A DNA stretch of 14,683 bases. Source: CAZSMK01 sp964608095 (GTDB lineage Bacteria; Sumerlaeota; Sumerlaeia; MWCT01; JAGHBZ01). The notes under the pieces are model-generated. The model was not told the DNA's origin, ran no database searches, and saw nothing but the letters and a program-made list of their open reading frames with translations. The stretch is from positions 1 to 14,683 of the forward strand of contig CAZSMK010000058.1 in assembly GCA_964608095.1 (NCBI GenBank), written 5' to 3'. Below, piece by piece: positions 1 through 7,446 of this stretch; within the stretch, counting starts at the first letter, position 1, and every line of letters begins with the position of its first letter. The position numbers and the translations under genes were made by a program.

Positions 1-35
1 GCGTCAAATGCTTTCACGAGCATTCAGGGATCACG

Positions 36-52
36 CGCAATTCAGAATTGCG
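36..52. repeat. 17-bp near-perfect palindrome
   Basis: CGCAATTC and GAATTGCG flank a single central A, giving eight-base arms with a one-base centre. The odd symmetry could suit a dimeric regulator's operator. As RNA only a shorter stem would form, because a loop needs at least three bases. It lies inside both short open frames entering from the left, so its context is unresolved. Confidence 0.4.
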
Positions 53-135
53 TCGTTCCAGCAAAAGGAAAAGAAGTGCAAACTTTAAGGTTCGACCCCG
101 GAAATTGACTTCTTCTTATGCGGTGAGGGGAGTAG

Positions 136-156
136 GGTCGTTCGGCCCGAACGACC
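136..156. repeat. 21-bp inverted repeat, probable RNA hairpin
   Basis: GGTCGTTCGG and CCGAACGACC flank one central C. In RNA this gives a GC-rich stem of about eight pairs with a five-base loop. No T-run follows, so it is not a standard intrinsic terminator. It ends six bases before the AAAGGAG ribosome binding site of the small ORF at 179, so it could be a 5' leader structure controlling that ORF. It could also be the processed end of an upstream transcript, or an operator. The repeat is seen directly; the role is inference. Confidence 0.45.
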
Positions 157-178
157 TCCGGAAAGGAGAACACTACAA

Positions 179-241
179 ATGTCATTTCTGAAAACAGATG
201 GGCTCGATGATCCTGCAGAATTAAGATTACTTTTTACTTGA
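179..241 (+). CDS. Possible 20-residue small protein or leader peptide
   Basis: ATG at 179 opens 20 codons ending in TGA at 239-241. The predicted peptide is MSFLKTDGLDDPAELRLLFT. The support is an AAAGGAG Shine-Dalgarno at 162-168 with a ten-base spacer and a strong hairpin just upstream at 136-156. The peptide matches no family I know, has no membrane segment, and shows none of the runs of one amino acid typical of attenuator leaders. Its stop codon lies within the -35 element proposed for the tRNA promoter. It could be a real small ORF, the remnant of a truncated gene, or chance. Confidence 0.25.
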   Translation: MSFLKTDGLDDPAELRLLFT

Positions 242-267
242 AGAGCGATGGTATAAAGAGTTATACT
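238..267 (+). promoter_or_regulatory. Probable sigma70-type promoter of tRNA-Val
   Basis: TTGAAG at 238-243 and TATACT at 262-267 are separated by 18 bases, giving four of six and five of six consensus matches. Transcription would start near 274, about 20 bases before the tRNA 5' end, leaving a short leader for RNase P to remove. Confidence 0.5.
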
Positions 268-295
268 CTCTTATTCAATAGTGCGAAGTATCGGT

Positions 296-373
296 GGGCG
301 ATTAGCTCAGCTGGGTTAGAGCGCCGTCTTGACATGGCGGAGGTCCACAGTTCAACTCTGTGATCGCCCACCA
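296..373 (+). tRNA. tRNA-Val (anticodon GAC)
   Basis: A complete cloverleaf can be drawn. The acceptor stem is GGGCGAT (296-302) paired with ATCGCCC (363-369), with discriminator A370 and encoded CCA at 371-373. The D arm contains the GCTC...GAGC pairing around AGCTGGGTTA. The anticodon stem CCGTC/GGCGG encloses the loop TTGACAT, with GAC at the anticodon position, which reads valine codons GTC and GTT. The T arm is CACAG-TTCAACT-CTGTG, with TTCAA in place of the more usual TTCGA. The gene stands alone with a promoter upstream and T-runs downstream. No attachment-site duplication of its 3' end was found in this window. Confidence 0.95.
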
Positions 374-408
374 TTTTTTTGTCCTGCCCTCGGATATCCC
401 TTTTTTTT
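374..408 (+). terminator. Probable transcription end of the tRNA (two T-runs)
   Basis: Seven T residues (374-380) directly follow the tRNA CCA, and eight more lie at 401-408. The T arm and acceptor stem of the tRNA could act as the hairpin before the first run. No separate GC-rich hairpin precedes the second run, so this is a weak intrinsic terminator call. Confidence 0.35.
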
Positions 409-612
409 ATACCACATCCAAAAAAGTGCGCTGATATTATTTCCGTCCCGCTATCTATTTAAAAAATCCCTATATTGATCACTCCCCATGCTTGTTCCTA
501 CGAGCATCTCTATTTGCGGGTGTATAACATCGCGCGTAATGCAAAAAAGGGTTGTTGATACAGATAGTATTTTGTAAAGTAAGTCCTACACTCCATTTCA
601 AGGGGGAAAACC
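409..612. other. Intergenic region upstream of the importer operon
   Basis: This AT-rich stretch has no convincing gene. A hairpin with seven-base arms (ATGCTTG/CGAGCAT, one G-T pair) lies at 488-507. A poor promoter candidate is TTGTTG at 552-557 with TAAAGT at 575-580, a 17-base spacer. No clear Fur-like 19-bp palindrome was seen, although the downstream operon resembles iron importers. The operon promoter should lie here, since the previous gene is a separately terminated tRNA. Confidence 0.4.
600..606 (+). promoter_or_regulatory. Ribosome binding site of the binding-protein gene
   Basis: AAGGGGG lies six bases before the ATG at 613 and supports that start, which gives a signal peptide with a lipobox-like end. 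Confidence 0.7.
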
Positions 613-1623
613 ATGTTGAAACATATCTTTTCGATGGCGATGGGTGCTTTCCTGATGTTCACAGGGTGTGGAGAGCAAGCGGCACAAAAGAAAGTGGTCG
701 TGTACACCGCACACGACCAGATTTACTCGGAACCCATCTTTACGGCATTCGAAGAGAAAACGGGTATAAAGGTGGAACCTGTCTTTGACACGGAAGCAGT
801 GAAATCGGTCGGGTTGGTGAACAGGCTCATAAGCGAGAGTAGCAATCCGCGATGCGACGTGTTCTGGAATAACGAAATCGCGCGTACCATTGTGCTGAAA
901 AACAAGGGACTTTTGCAGCCCTATGAGTCAAACCAAACGCGGCGTATTTCGTCTAACTATAAGGATACAGAACATACGTGGACAGGTTTTGCCGCCCGGT
1001 TGCGAGTGATTGTATACAATACGGATCAATTAGAAGAGAAAGAGGCGCCGCACTCGATTTATGATTTTTTGAAGCCGGAATGGAAAGGTAAACTGGCGAT
1101 AGGCTATCCGCTGTTTGGAACGACCGAGATACATTTCGCCGCGCTTAATCTTAAAATGGGCGAAGAAGTGGAATCATTCTTCCGGCAGATGTGTGAGAAC
1201 GAGGTCGCCTGCCTTGACGGGAATGCAATGGTGGTCTCTTTTGTCGCCCAGGGAACCTATATGGCGGGATTTACTGATACGGACGATGTTTACTCCGCCA
1301 AGCAGGAGGGAAAATCAGTGGATATGATTTTCCATGATCAAGACGGCATGGGGAGTTTATTGATTCCAAATACGGTCGCGATGATAAAAGGTGCGCCGCA
1401 TCCGGAAGAAGCCGGCGCGCTTATCGATTTTCTTCTTAGCGAAGAAGTGCAATTGATGCTCGCACGGTCGCCCTCCGCACAGATTCCGATCGGGCAGACC
1501 GTCGAGTTCGAACATTCGGCTTTTAAAGACCTCGATATACGTGTTATGGATGTCGATTACGAACAAGTCGCCGAAATCATGCAGGAAAACAGAGATCTCC
1601 TGCAAAGTATTTTTGTTCGATAG
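613..1623 (+). CDS. ABC transporter substrate-binding lipoprotein (Fe3+/thiamine/AEP class)
   Basis: This is the extracytoplasmic binding protein that delivers a small ligand to the importer encoded by the next two genes. The 336-residue product starts with a type II signal peptide: a short basic start, a hydrophobic stretch, and Phe-Thr-Gly-Cys with the lipidated Cys at residue 19. The mature protein opens with KKVVVYTAHD, typical of family 1 binding proteins related to FbpA/FutA. The C-terminal part has TDTDD (221-225), HDQDG (241-245) and IPNTVAMIKGAPHPEEA, a signature I know from an iron-type subgroup. The double tyrosine of classic ferric-binding proteins is not evident, so iron is likely but unproven; thiamine and 2-aminoethylphosphonate binders share the fold. 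The ATG at 613 has a good ribosome binding site, and the stop abuts the permease start. Confidence 0.88.
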   Translation: MLKHIFSMAMGAFLMFTGCGEQAAQKKVVVYTAHDQIYSEPIFTAFEEKTGIKVEPVFDTEAVKSVGLVNRLISESSNPRCDVFWNNEIARTIVLKNKGLLQPYESNQTRRISSNYKDTEHTWTGFAARLRVIVYNTDQLEEKEAPHSIYDFLKPEWKGKLAIGYPLFGTTEIHFAALNLKMGEEVESFFRQMCENEVACLDGNAMVVSFVAQGTYMAGFTDTDDVYSAKQEGKSVDMIFHDQDGMGSLLIPNTVAMIKGAPHPEEAGALIDFLLSEEVQLMLARSPSAQIPIGQTVEFEHSAFKDLDIRVMDVDYEQVAEIMQENRDLLQSIFVR

Positions 1624-3228
1624 ATGAACTTTGGCACGGGAATAGGACAGGCACTCAAACGGGACGATTTCATGTTGCTCCCTGTAGTCGCCCTCTATTG
1701 TTTCCTTATCCTCAGTGCGCTCATCCCTATTACGTGGAAAGCCATATCGTATAGCATCGGTGAAATCGGTGATTCAACAACCGATACAGCGGATATCGCG
1801 CGTAAAGGACTCCTTTTTGTAAAAAGCATCGGGGTCTCGATGGTGACGGCGACGCTAAGCGCCGTTGCCGGTTTTATGCTCAGCGTCATGCTCTCGCGTT
1901 TCAATCTGAAATTGAGACTGCTCTGGATCGGACTCTTTCTGTTCCCACTTCTGATACCGTCTCATCTTTATTGTCTGCTCTGGATTCATGCCCTGGGCAA
2001 TGAAGGACTTCTTGGTTTTCTTAATGTCACGTTCCAGGGAGCGGTTGCCCTTGTCTGGATACTTTCGCTCTATTTTTCGCCCGTGCCCATGCTGTGCGGC
2101 TTAATCGGTATGGCGTGCATTGAGAAACGCGTGGAAGAATCGGGCTATCTTTTCTGGAGCCGGAAACAAACTTTTCAAAAGATCACCATACCGCTCTTGA
2201 AACCGTTTATTTTCCTCGGATGGGTCATTGTCTTTATCCTGTGTTTGAACGAATACGGCGTCCCGCTTCTTTTACAGGTCAATCTCTTCACCACAGAGAT
2301 TTTTCTTCAGTTCAGTTCCCTTTTCAAACCAATGATAGCCGTAATCGAGTCAAGTGTGGTGTTAGCGGTGGTTTTCATAATCGTCGCATTGGCAATGAGA
2401 TATTTTTCGTCTAAACGATACATAACGGTTTATGGTGCTGGGGGCATAATTCAGCCCGTCCCCTCGGGAGGCTACGGATGGCTTATCTATGCAGTCCTTG
2501 TTCTGGGAGCAATCGTAATTGTCTTATTGCCCCTGACATCGTTGCTCACGGGAATACGCTCAGTCGAAGTTTTCCGCACCACACTCCTGAGCGCACTCGA
2601 TCAGATTAAGTACAGCGTGGTTTTCTCGTTTCTTGCAGGTGCGCTCGGATGTGTCATCGGGCTTATGGTTGCCTATTATGTCAAGATAAGGCGCGGAGCA
2701 GGCAGGCACTTTATCGATGCAACCGCCTATTTTATCTTCGCTGTCCCGTCTATGATTATGGGAATCGGGTTGGTCTTGTTCTGGAACATGAAAGGAGCAT
2801 TGGGTATCCTTTATTCCTCGATACTTATGGTTGTGATTGGTTTTCTCGTAAAGTATTTACCGTTGATGATAAAATCAATCGAGTCGAGTATGGAACGCCA
2901 CAGTCGAGGGTTTGACGAAGCAGCGCAGGTGTCGGGACTCTCGCTGGTCAAGCGATTGTACCATGTTACGATTCCGCTCAATCTCAAGGGAATCGCTATC
3001 GGGGCTGTGGTGCTGATGGTATTCAGTATGAACGAGTTGAACCTGCCGCTGTTGCTTGTGCCACCGGGAAAAACAACGCTCTCGATCAGGCTGTTTACGC
3101 TCATGCATTTTGCACCGGAAAGAGTACTGCTTTCACTGGGATTATGTATCATAGCCATCAACCTTGCGCTTTGTGCGGCGGTGTTTGGAACTTATCGATT
3201 ACTTCGCGGCAAACGGCCTATCGCATGA
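1624..3228 (+). CDS. ABC transporter permease, two fused inner-membrane halves (FbpB-like)
   Basis: The 534-residue membrane protein has about twelve hydrophobic segments in two homologous halves, as in FbpB and ThiP, so one chain supplies both permease domains. Each half carries an EAA-type loop that docks on the ATPase. In the first half this is at about 171-195 and degenerate (EESGYL, then ITIPLLKP). In the second it is at about 432-455 and closer to consensus (DEAAQVSG, then VTIPL). The ATG lies directly after the stop codon of the binding-protein gene, with no strong ribosome binding site, so translation is probably coupled. The 3' end overlaps the ATPase start through ATGA at 3225-3228. 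Substrate specificity is that of the binding protein and is not certain. Confidence 0.9.
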   Translation: MNFGTGIGQALKRDDFMLLPVVALYCFLILSALIPITWKAISYSIGEIGDSTTDTADIARKGLLFVKSIGVSMVTATLSAVAGFMLSVMLSRFNLKLRLLWIGLFLFPLLIPSHLYCLLWIHALGNEGLLGFLNVTFQGAVALVWILSLYFSPVPMLCGLIGMACIEKRVEESGYLFWSRKQTFQKITIPLLKPFIFLGWVIVFILCLNEYGVPLLLQVNLFTTEIFLQFSSLFKPMIAVIESSVVLAVVFIIVALAMRYFSSKRYITVYGAGGIIQPVPSGGYGWLIYAVLVLGAIVIVLLPLTSLLTGIRSVEVFRTTLLSALDQIKYSVVFSFLAGALGCVIGLMVAYYVKIRRGAGRHFIDATAYFIFAVPSMIMGIGLVLFWNMKGALGILYSSILMVVIGFLVKYLPLMIKSIESSMERHSRGFDEAAQVSGLSLVKRLYHVTIPLNLKGIAIGAVVLMVFSMNELNLPLLLVPPGKTTLSIRLFTLMHFAPERVLLSLGLCIIAINLALCAAVFGTYRLLRGKRPIA

Positions 3229-3935
3229 TGGACGTACGACTTGAACATATCGTGAAGACGTTCGATGCGAGACCGATTCTCGACGACCTCACCTTATCGG
3301 TCGAGAGCGGCACACGGTTTGTGGTCATGGGACGGTCAGGAAGCGGCAAGACCACCTTGTTACGGTTGATTGCTGGTCTTGACAAACCCGATAAAGGCAC
3401 CATCATGCTCGGTGATAGGTATATGGCGGGAAACGGTCGTTACATAGAACCACATCAACGAAGTGTGGGATTCATATTTCAGGAGCTGGCGCTCTGGCCG
3501 CACCTCACGGTCAGACAAAATTGCGACATCATTCTCAGGGGCAGAGTCAAGGAGACGAACGTGCGAAAAGAAAAGATACACAATCTTCTCGAACAGCTGG
3601 AGATAAAGGAGTTTGCGGAGAGCTTTCCCCACTCACTCTCAGCGGGAGAGAAGCAGCGAGTGGCGCTTGCACGTGCGTTGATAACACAGCCCGGAATCCT
3701 CCTCCTTGATGAACCCTTGAATTATCTTGACGTTCACCTCAAACGCAACATCATGAACCTTATTATCAACTTGCAGGAGCAGTCGGGGATTACGATGATT
3801 TATGTAACGCATCTTCCGGATGAAGCGATTCTTTTCGGCGGAAACGCAGGAGTCTTAGATAAAGGCGTGATCGATAAAACGGGACCCGTGGACGAAATCG
3901 TCAAGGTGTTTACACAAAATGAGAGCACTGAATAA
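3225..3935 (+). CDS. ABC transporter ATP-binding protein of the importer (FbpC-like)
   Basis: This ATPase powers uptake through the adjacent fused permease. In its 236 residues I see Walker A GRSGSGKTT (36-44), the Q-loop Gln86 in FIFQELALWPHLTV, the signature LSAGEKQR (138-145), Walker B ILLLDEP (158-164), and the switch His196 in YVTHLPDEA. All catalytic residues are present. It ends soon after the nucleotide-binding domain and lacks the C-terminal TOBE-type regulatory extension of many ferric and maltose importers. The frame is open upstream to 3144, but that part only reads across the permease gene. The domain begins at MMDVRLEHIVKTF, so the start is ATG 3225, or 3228 one codon later. Its last 17 bases overlap gene 4. 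Confidence 0.9.
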   Translation: MMDVRLEHIVKTFDARPILDDLTLSVESGTRFVVMGRSGSGKTTLLRLIAGLDKPDKGTIMLGDRYMAGNGRYIEPHQRSVGFIFQELALWPHLTVRQNCDIILRGRVKETNVRKEKIHNLLEQLEIKEFAESFPHSLSAGEKQRVALARALITQPGILLLDEPLNYLDVHLKRNIMNLIINLQEQSGITMIYVTHLPDEAILFGGNAGVLDKGVIDKTGPVDEIVKVFTQNESTE

Positions 3936-6531
3936 AAAATACGCAAAGAAAAAATCTGTAATCAAAAGGGTGAATCTTGTTTTTTGCATTGCAGCGCTAT
4001 GTGCCGCTGTCCTGTCAGCCGGTCATGCGGCGGATAAGAAAATGGACATCGAGGTATCCGCTGCAGTGGGGTACACGCCCGATTCCTATACCGCACGTCT
4101 CGAATCATGGACACCCGTACATATCCTTATCAAAAACAACGAGAAGGACATTTCGGGATATTGTGAACTGAAAGCGCCCGATGATTACCGCCTTTATCGG
4201 GTTCCTTTCACCTCCCCGAAAAATTCCTCGCTCCTTTTTTCGACTTATATTCATCCCGAAGGCTATGACACACGGAAAAGCGAATATACTCTTGACGTCG
4301 TCACAAAGGACTTCCACATCCCTACCCAATACCTTGCGCTCCAGATGCTCAAAGAGGACGAATATTATTTCGTTGTTTTGTCGCAGAAGGAAGGGGGGCT
4401 TGACCCGCTCGGGTACAGGATCAATAAAGAGCTAAACAGCCGTCGAGACGAAGATGAACCCCGAATATATGTAAGGCTGTATTACAGTAAGACCCTTCTG
4501 CTGCCGCGGGATGCCATGGGATACGACGGTGTGTCGGCGATACTGTGGGATGGCGGCGACCTGACAAATTTAGACCATGACCAGCTCGATGCCCTTTTTG
4601 CGTGGATTCGAGCCGGCGGCGTCCTCTTTATCTTCACCGGTGAGAATTGGCAGTTTCTCAAAGGCACAGAGCTGGAAAAGGTTGCGGGCATAGAGTTAGG
4701 GGGTTCTAAACTCATCCGCGGAGAGGAACAAAATTCCGGTGCAACTCCGTTTGTGCTCGCGCAAGCCCGCCTTTCCAATGAGTGGGAAACGCTCGCAACG
4801 CTGGAGAATCTCCCCTATGTTGCCCGCAGGTGTGCAGGAAGGGGAGAAATGTATTTTGTCGCTTGCCGGTACAGCCCTACCATTCCCCTGAACGAGCAGG
4901 TCGCAGAGCATGTCTTATCGGTCAATCCGGGCGGTATATTCGGTGAAACATATCAGGAAGAGGTAACCGAATCACTCTGGGCAGAATTACAGAGCGGCTC
5001 TCACAATTTTCAGTTCAAACTCCCCCCCTACAAAGGGGTGATCTTTTTTCTCATCGCTTATTTTATTCTTATTATTCCTATAAATTATAGTATCTTTATC
5101 CTGTTCAAACGCCTTGAATGGGCATGGTATATGCTCCCGGTTATAGCGATAATGTTTTCTCTTATCGCGTATTCTTATGCCTATATGAATTATGGAAAAA
5201 AACTGGATGCCAACCAGCGACACCTGATAATGACCGCTTCAAAAAGCAGGATCGGCGCTGCACGAAATGTACTCACGATATTTTCACCAATGACGAGATG
5301 GTTCGATGTGGAAATCGCCGACACTAATTTCTTTCCATTATTAAGGGAGCAGATATCATCGCAAAGTTTTTTTTCCGGGCGCTCGGCACAGCGACTGTTT
5401 CAAGAAAAGATGTTATTCCTCGATTTTACCGATTCGTTCAAGGTCAAAGACTTTACCGTATATAAGTGGTCGACGCGTTCGATTATGTATGAAAACATAA
5501 TAGATCTCGGCGGCAGCATTGATGTCGACCTGGAGATTAAGGATGGTGCGCTTGAATACAGCATCGAGAACCGGACACCTTACGAACTGAGGAACGCATA
5601 TCTTGTAACGGAACGGAATACGTTCAAACCGCTCTCGGATCCAGGCGCTGACAACGTATTGCAGCCCAACGAAAGCAAGCAAGGCAGATTTGATCTCAGA
5701 AAATATAAGGAAGACCATGCCACTTCTCGTCGAGGAACAGCTTCACACTATGTAAATCCCTATGGTCGAATTCCTTATTTCAAGCTTACACAAAGTCTTC
5801 TTTCTGCTGATAAAGCGGTCCTTATGCTTACCACGGAATCGTACCGCGATTCGTTCACGAACGAAATTGGTGAAAAGGCGATGGACTCGGATACGACCAT
5901 ATTGGTTGAATGTCCCATAACGAATAAAGAGGGAATTACCTATTTAGACAATGAAGATTTTGTCATATCGGTGAAGCCGAACTCGCCAGTGCTGGTTCAA
6001 CGGGATGGAGTAATACCAAGTAATTATTATGGTCCAGGGCATCCCGAATGGTTCGAAAAAGAGGAGTACGCCGGGAAGAAGAGTTTTTTAACGTACGGGG
6101 AGCAGGCGATAATTACATTTATTCCAGCGACGCTTCCCCATCTGGAAACCGGTGGCGTCGAGATTGATATTGACATCCACGTGACCAAATATATCTCAGA
6201 GATGCAAGTGGTTGACCTTGAAGAAGGCACGCATTATGAGGCATTTGCATATAATCACGAAACCTTTGAATGGGAGAAAATCACATGGGGCGCGCTCGAT
6301 GAAATCGGAGGCGCGCGCCGGTACTGGGACAGGGTGGGAGGTTTTCAAATTCAACTACGCTTTAACCTGCCCGTAATAGAAGAAGAATTCAAGAACGACC
6401 AGACACAGTATCCGTTCGACGAAGAACAGGTGTTTTATATCAAAAAAGCGGACATTTTGGTGACTGGAAAAAGTCAACAGACTCAACCCGAAATCTCGCT
6501 TTCAGGGAGCACACAAAATGATAGAGATTGA
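3919..6531 (+). CDS. Large exported membrane-anchored protein with DUF4350/GldG-like region
   Basis: I do not recognise a named protein. The 870-residue product has a basic N-terminus, a hydrophobic stretch at about 18-34 and a likely signal-peptidase site near GHA-AD (about 38). A beta-rich region follows, then an alpha/beta domain (about 170-300) with YDGVSAILWDGG and LFAWIRAGG (226-234). This resembles the amidotransferase-like DUF4350/GldG auxiliary domains beside ABC-2 transporters. Two membrane helices at about 374-397 and 402-424 flank a positive KRLEW loop, so both large domains should face outside the cytoplasm. The C-terminal 440 residues are probably beta-rich and unassigned. The gene overlaps the importer ATPase by 17 bases and the ABC-2 ATPase by 14. 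Inference: accessory subunit of that ABC-2 transporter. It contains C7 (5022-5028) and G6 runs without frame loss. Confidence 0.75.
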   Translation: MRALNKKYAKKKSVIKRVNLVFCIAALCAAVLSAGHAADKKMDIEVSAAVGYTPDSYTARLESWTPVHILIKNNEKDISGYCELKAPDDYRLYRVPFTSPKNSSLLFSTYIHPEGYDTRKSEYTLDVVTKDFHIPTQYLALQMLKEDEYYFVVLSQKEGGLDPLGYRINKELNSRRDEDEPRIYVRLYYSKTLLLPRDAMGYDGVSAILWDGGDLTNLDHDQLDALFAWIRAGGVLFIFTGENWQFLKGTELEKVAGIELGGSKLIRGEEQNSGATPFVLAQARLSNEWETLATLENLPYVARRCAGRGEMYFVACRYSPTIPLNEQVAEHVLSVNPGGIFGETYQEEVTESLWAELQSGSHNFQFKLPPYKGVIFFLIAYFILIIPINYSIFILFKRLEWAWYMLPVIAIMFSLIAYSYAYMNYGKKLDANQRHLIMTASKSRIGAARNVLTIFSPMTRWFDVEIADTNFFPLLREQISSQSFFSGRSAQRLFQEKMLFLDFTDSFKVKDFTVYKWSTRSIMYENIIDLGGSIDVDLEIKDGALEYSIENRTPYELRNAYLVTERNTFKPLSDPGADNVLQPNESKQGRFDLRKYKEDHATSRRGTASHYVNPYGRIPYFKLTQSLLSADKAVLMLTTESYRDSFTNEIGEKAMDSDTTILVECPITNKEGITYLDNEDFVISVKPNSPVLVQRDGVIPSNYYGPGHPEWFEKEEYAGKKSFLTYGEQAIITFIPATLPHLETGGVEIDIDIHVTKYISEMQVVDLEEGTHYEAFAYNHETFEWEKITWGALDEIGGARRYWDRVGGFQIQLRFNLPVIEEEFKNDQTQYPFDEEQVFYIKKADILVTGKSQQTQPEISLSGSTQNDRD

Positions 6532-7444
6532 TAATTTCACCAAGAAATATGGAGACCTGGTTGCCGTCAACAATTTGAGTATGACAGTTGAAGAGGGCGA
6601 TATTTTTGGATTTATCGGCCCGAATGGAGCGGGCAAGACTACGACCATAAAATTTCTTGCGACCTTGCTGAGACCCGATTCGGGTAGCGCGACCATAAAC
6701 GGCTATAGCGTTATCGACGATATCTACGAGGTCCGAAAGAGTATCGGCTACATGCCTGATTACTACGGCGTATACGAGGGGATGACCGTCTGGGAATATC
6801 TCGATTTTTTTGGTGCGGCGTATCATATCCCCTTGAAACAGCGCAAGAAAATCACCAGCGATGTGCTTGAACTGCTCGATCTCGAGGGAAAGAAGGATGA
6901 TTTTGTGAAAAGTCTATCACGCGGGATGCGGCAACGCCTCTGCCTTGCCAAGACACTGGTGCACGACCCAAAAGTTCTGATTCTGGACGAACCTGCCTCG
7001 GGGCTCGACCCACGTGCCCGCATCGAGATTAAAGAACTGCTCAAAGAACTCAAGAAAATGGGAAAGACGATCTTCATCTCCTCGCATATACTGAGCGAGC
7101 TTGCCGACCTGTGTAACAAGATCGGCATCATCGAGAAGGGAAACCTGCTGGTATGCGGTGACATCGAAGAGATAAAACGAAAAATCAAACAGACCCTGAC
7201 GATTCAAATCGACGTTATCAACGATGTGGAACGAGCGCAGGAAATCGCAATGGGCTATTCAGGCGTCATGGACACTCAACGTGAACACACTACTATCCGC
7301 ATCGAGTTCAACGGCAAGAAAGAAGATGTCGCCGGCTTGATACAAACGCTTGTGGATAACAAGATCAAGGTTGTCTGGTCGAAATGCATCGAGACGAATC
7401 TCGAAGAGGTATTTCTCAAGATAACGAAGGGTGAGGTGGCATAA
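6518..7444 (+). CDS. ABC-2 type transporter ATP-binding protein (CcmA/GldA-like)
   Basis: This is the ATPase of an ABC-2 type transporter, whose membrane partner is the next gene. In 308 residues it shows Walker A GPNGAGKTT (34-42), signature LSRGMRQRL (133-141), Walker B VLILDEP (153-159) followed by ASGLDP, and the switch His190 in SSHILSEL. The Q-loop position reads YMPD (Asp81), where many ATPases have Gln; acidic residues here are common in this family. About 90 residues follow the core and end in a segment (NLEEVFLKITKG) typical of ABC-2 ATPases. A GGGAG ribosome binding site lies just ahead of the ATG at 6518, inside the end of gene 4. The family includes GldA and many exporters or envelope machines, so the substrate cannot be read from the sequence. 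Confidence 0.92.
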   Translation: MIEIDNFTKKYGDLVAVNNLSMTVEEGDIFGFIGPNGAGKTTTIKFLATLLRPDSGSATINGYSVIDDIYEVRKSIGYMPDYYGVYEGMTVWEYLDFFGAAYHIPLKQRKKITSDVLELLDLEGKKDDFVKSLSRGMRQRLCLAKTLVHDPKVLILDEPASGLDPRARIEIKELLKELKKMGKTIFISSHILSELADLCNKIGIIEKGNLLVCGDIEEIKRKIKQTLTIQIDVINDVERAQEIAMGYSGVMDTQREHTTIRIEFNGKKEDVAGLIQTLVDNKIKVVWSKCIETNLEEVFLKITKGEVA

Positions 7445-7446
7445 AA

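Larger units (their letters stand above)
1..295. other. Leading region without a confirmed gene
   Basis: No gene can be named here. Frame 1 is open from the left edge to a TGA at 106-108, and frame 2 to a TAA at 86-88 with a lysine-rich end. Either could be the 3' end of a gene entering from the left, but open stretches this short are expected by chance. The region also holds inverted repeats at 8-23, 36-52 and 136-156, a 20-codon ORF with a good ribosome binding site at 179-241, and a probable promoter at 238-267 pointing into the tRNA. No rRNA, SRP RNA, RNase P or tmRNA motif was recognised. Confidence 0.5.

Noticed and set aside
61..160. Structural RNA (tRNA-like T arm at GGTTCGACCCCGG, SRP RNA or tmRNA)
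   Set aside because: The TTCGA-like string has no pairing stem around it, no cloverleaf could be drawn, and no conserved SRP or tmRNA core is present.
409..612. Fur box upstream of the importer operon
   Set aside because: No GATAATGATAATCATTATC-like palindrome could be found by eye; the AT-rich bits present are not symmetrical enough.
3144..3224. Upstream extension of the importer ATPase frame to an ATG at 3144
   Set aside because: These 27 codons lie inside the permease gene and encode no part of the nucleotide-binding domain, which begins at MMDVRLEHIV. The ATGA overlap at 3225-3228 is a typical coupled start.
5022..5028. C7 run in gene 4 as a phase-variation switch or frameshift
   Set aside because: The 870-codon frame continues cleanly through it with the membrane helices intact, and no switch-like second frame is evident. 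A tract of seven is weak evidence for slippage.
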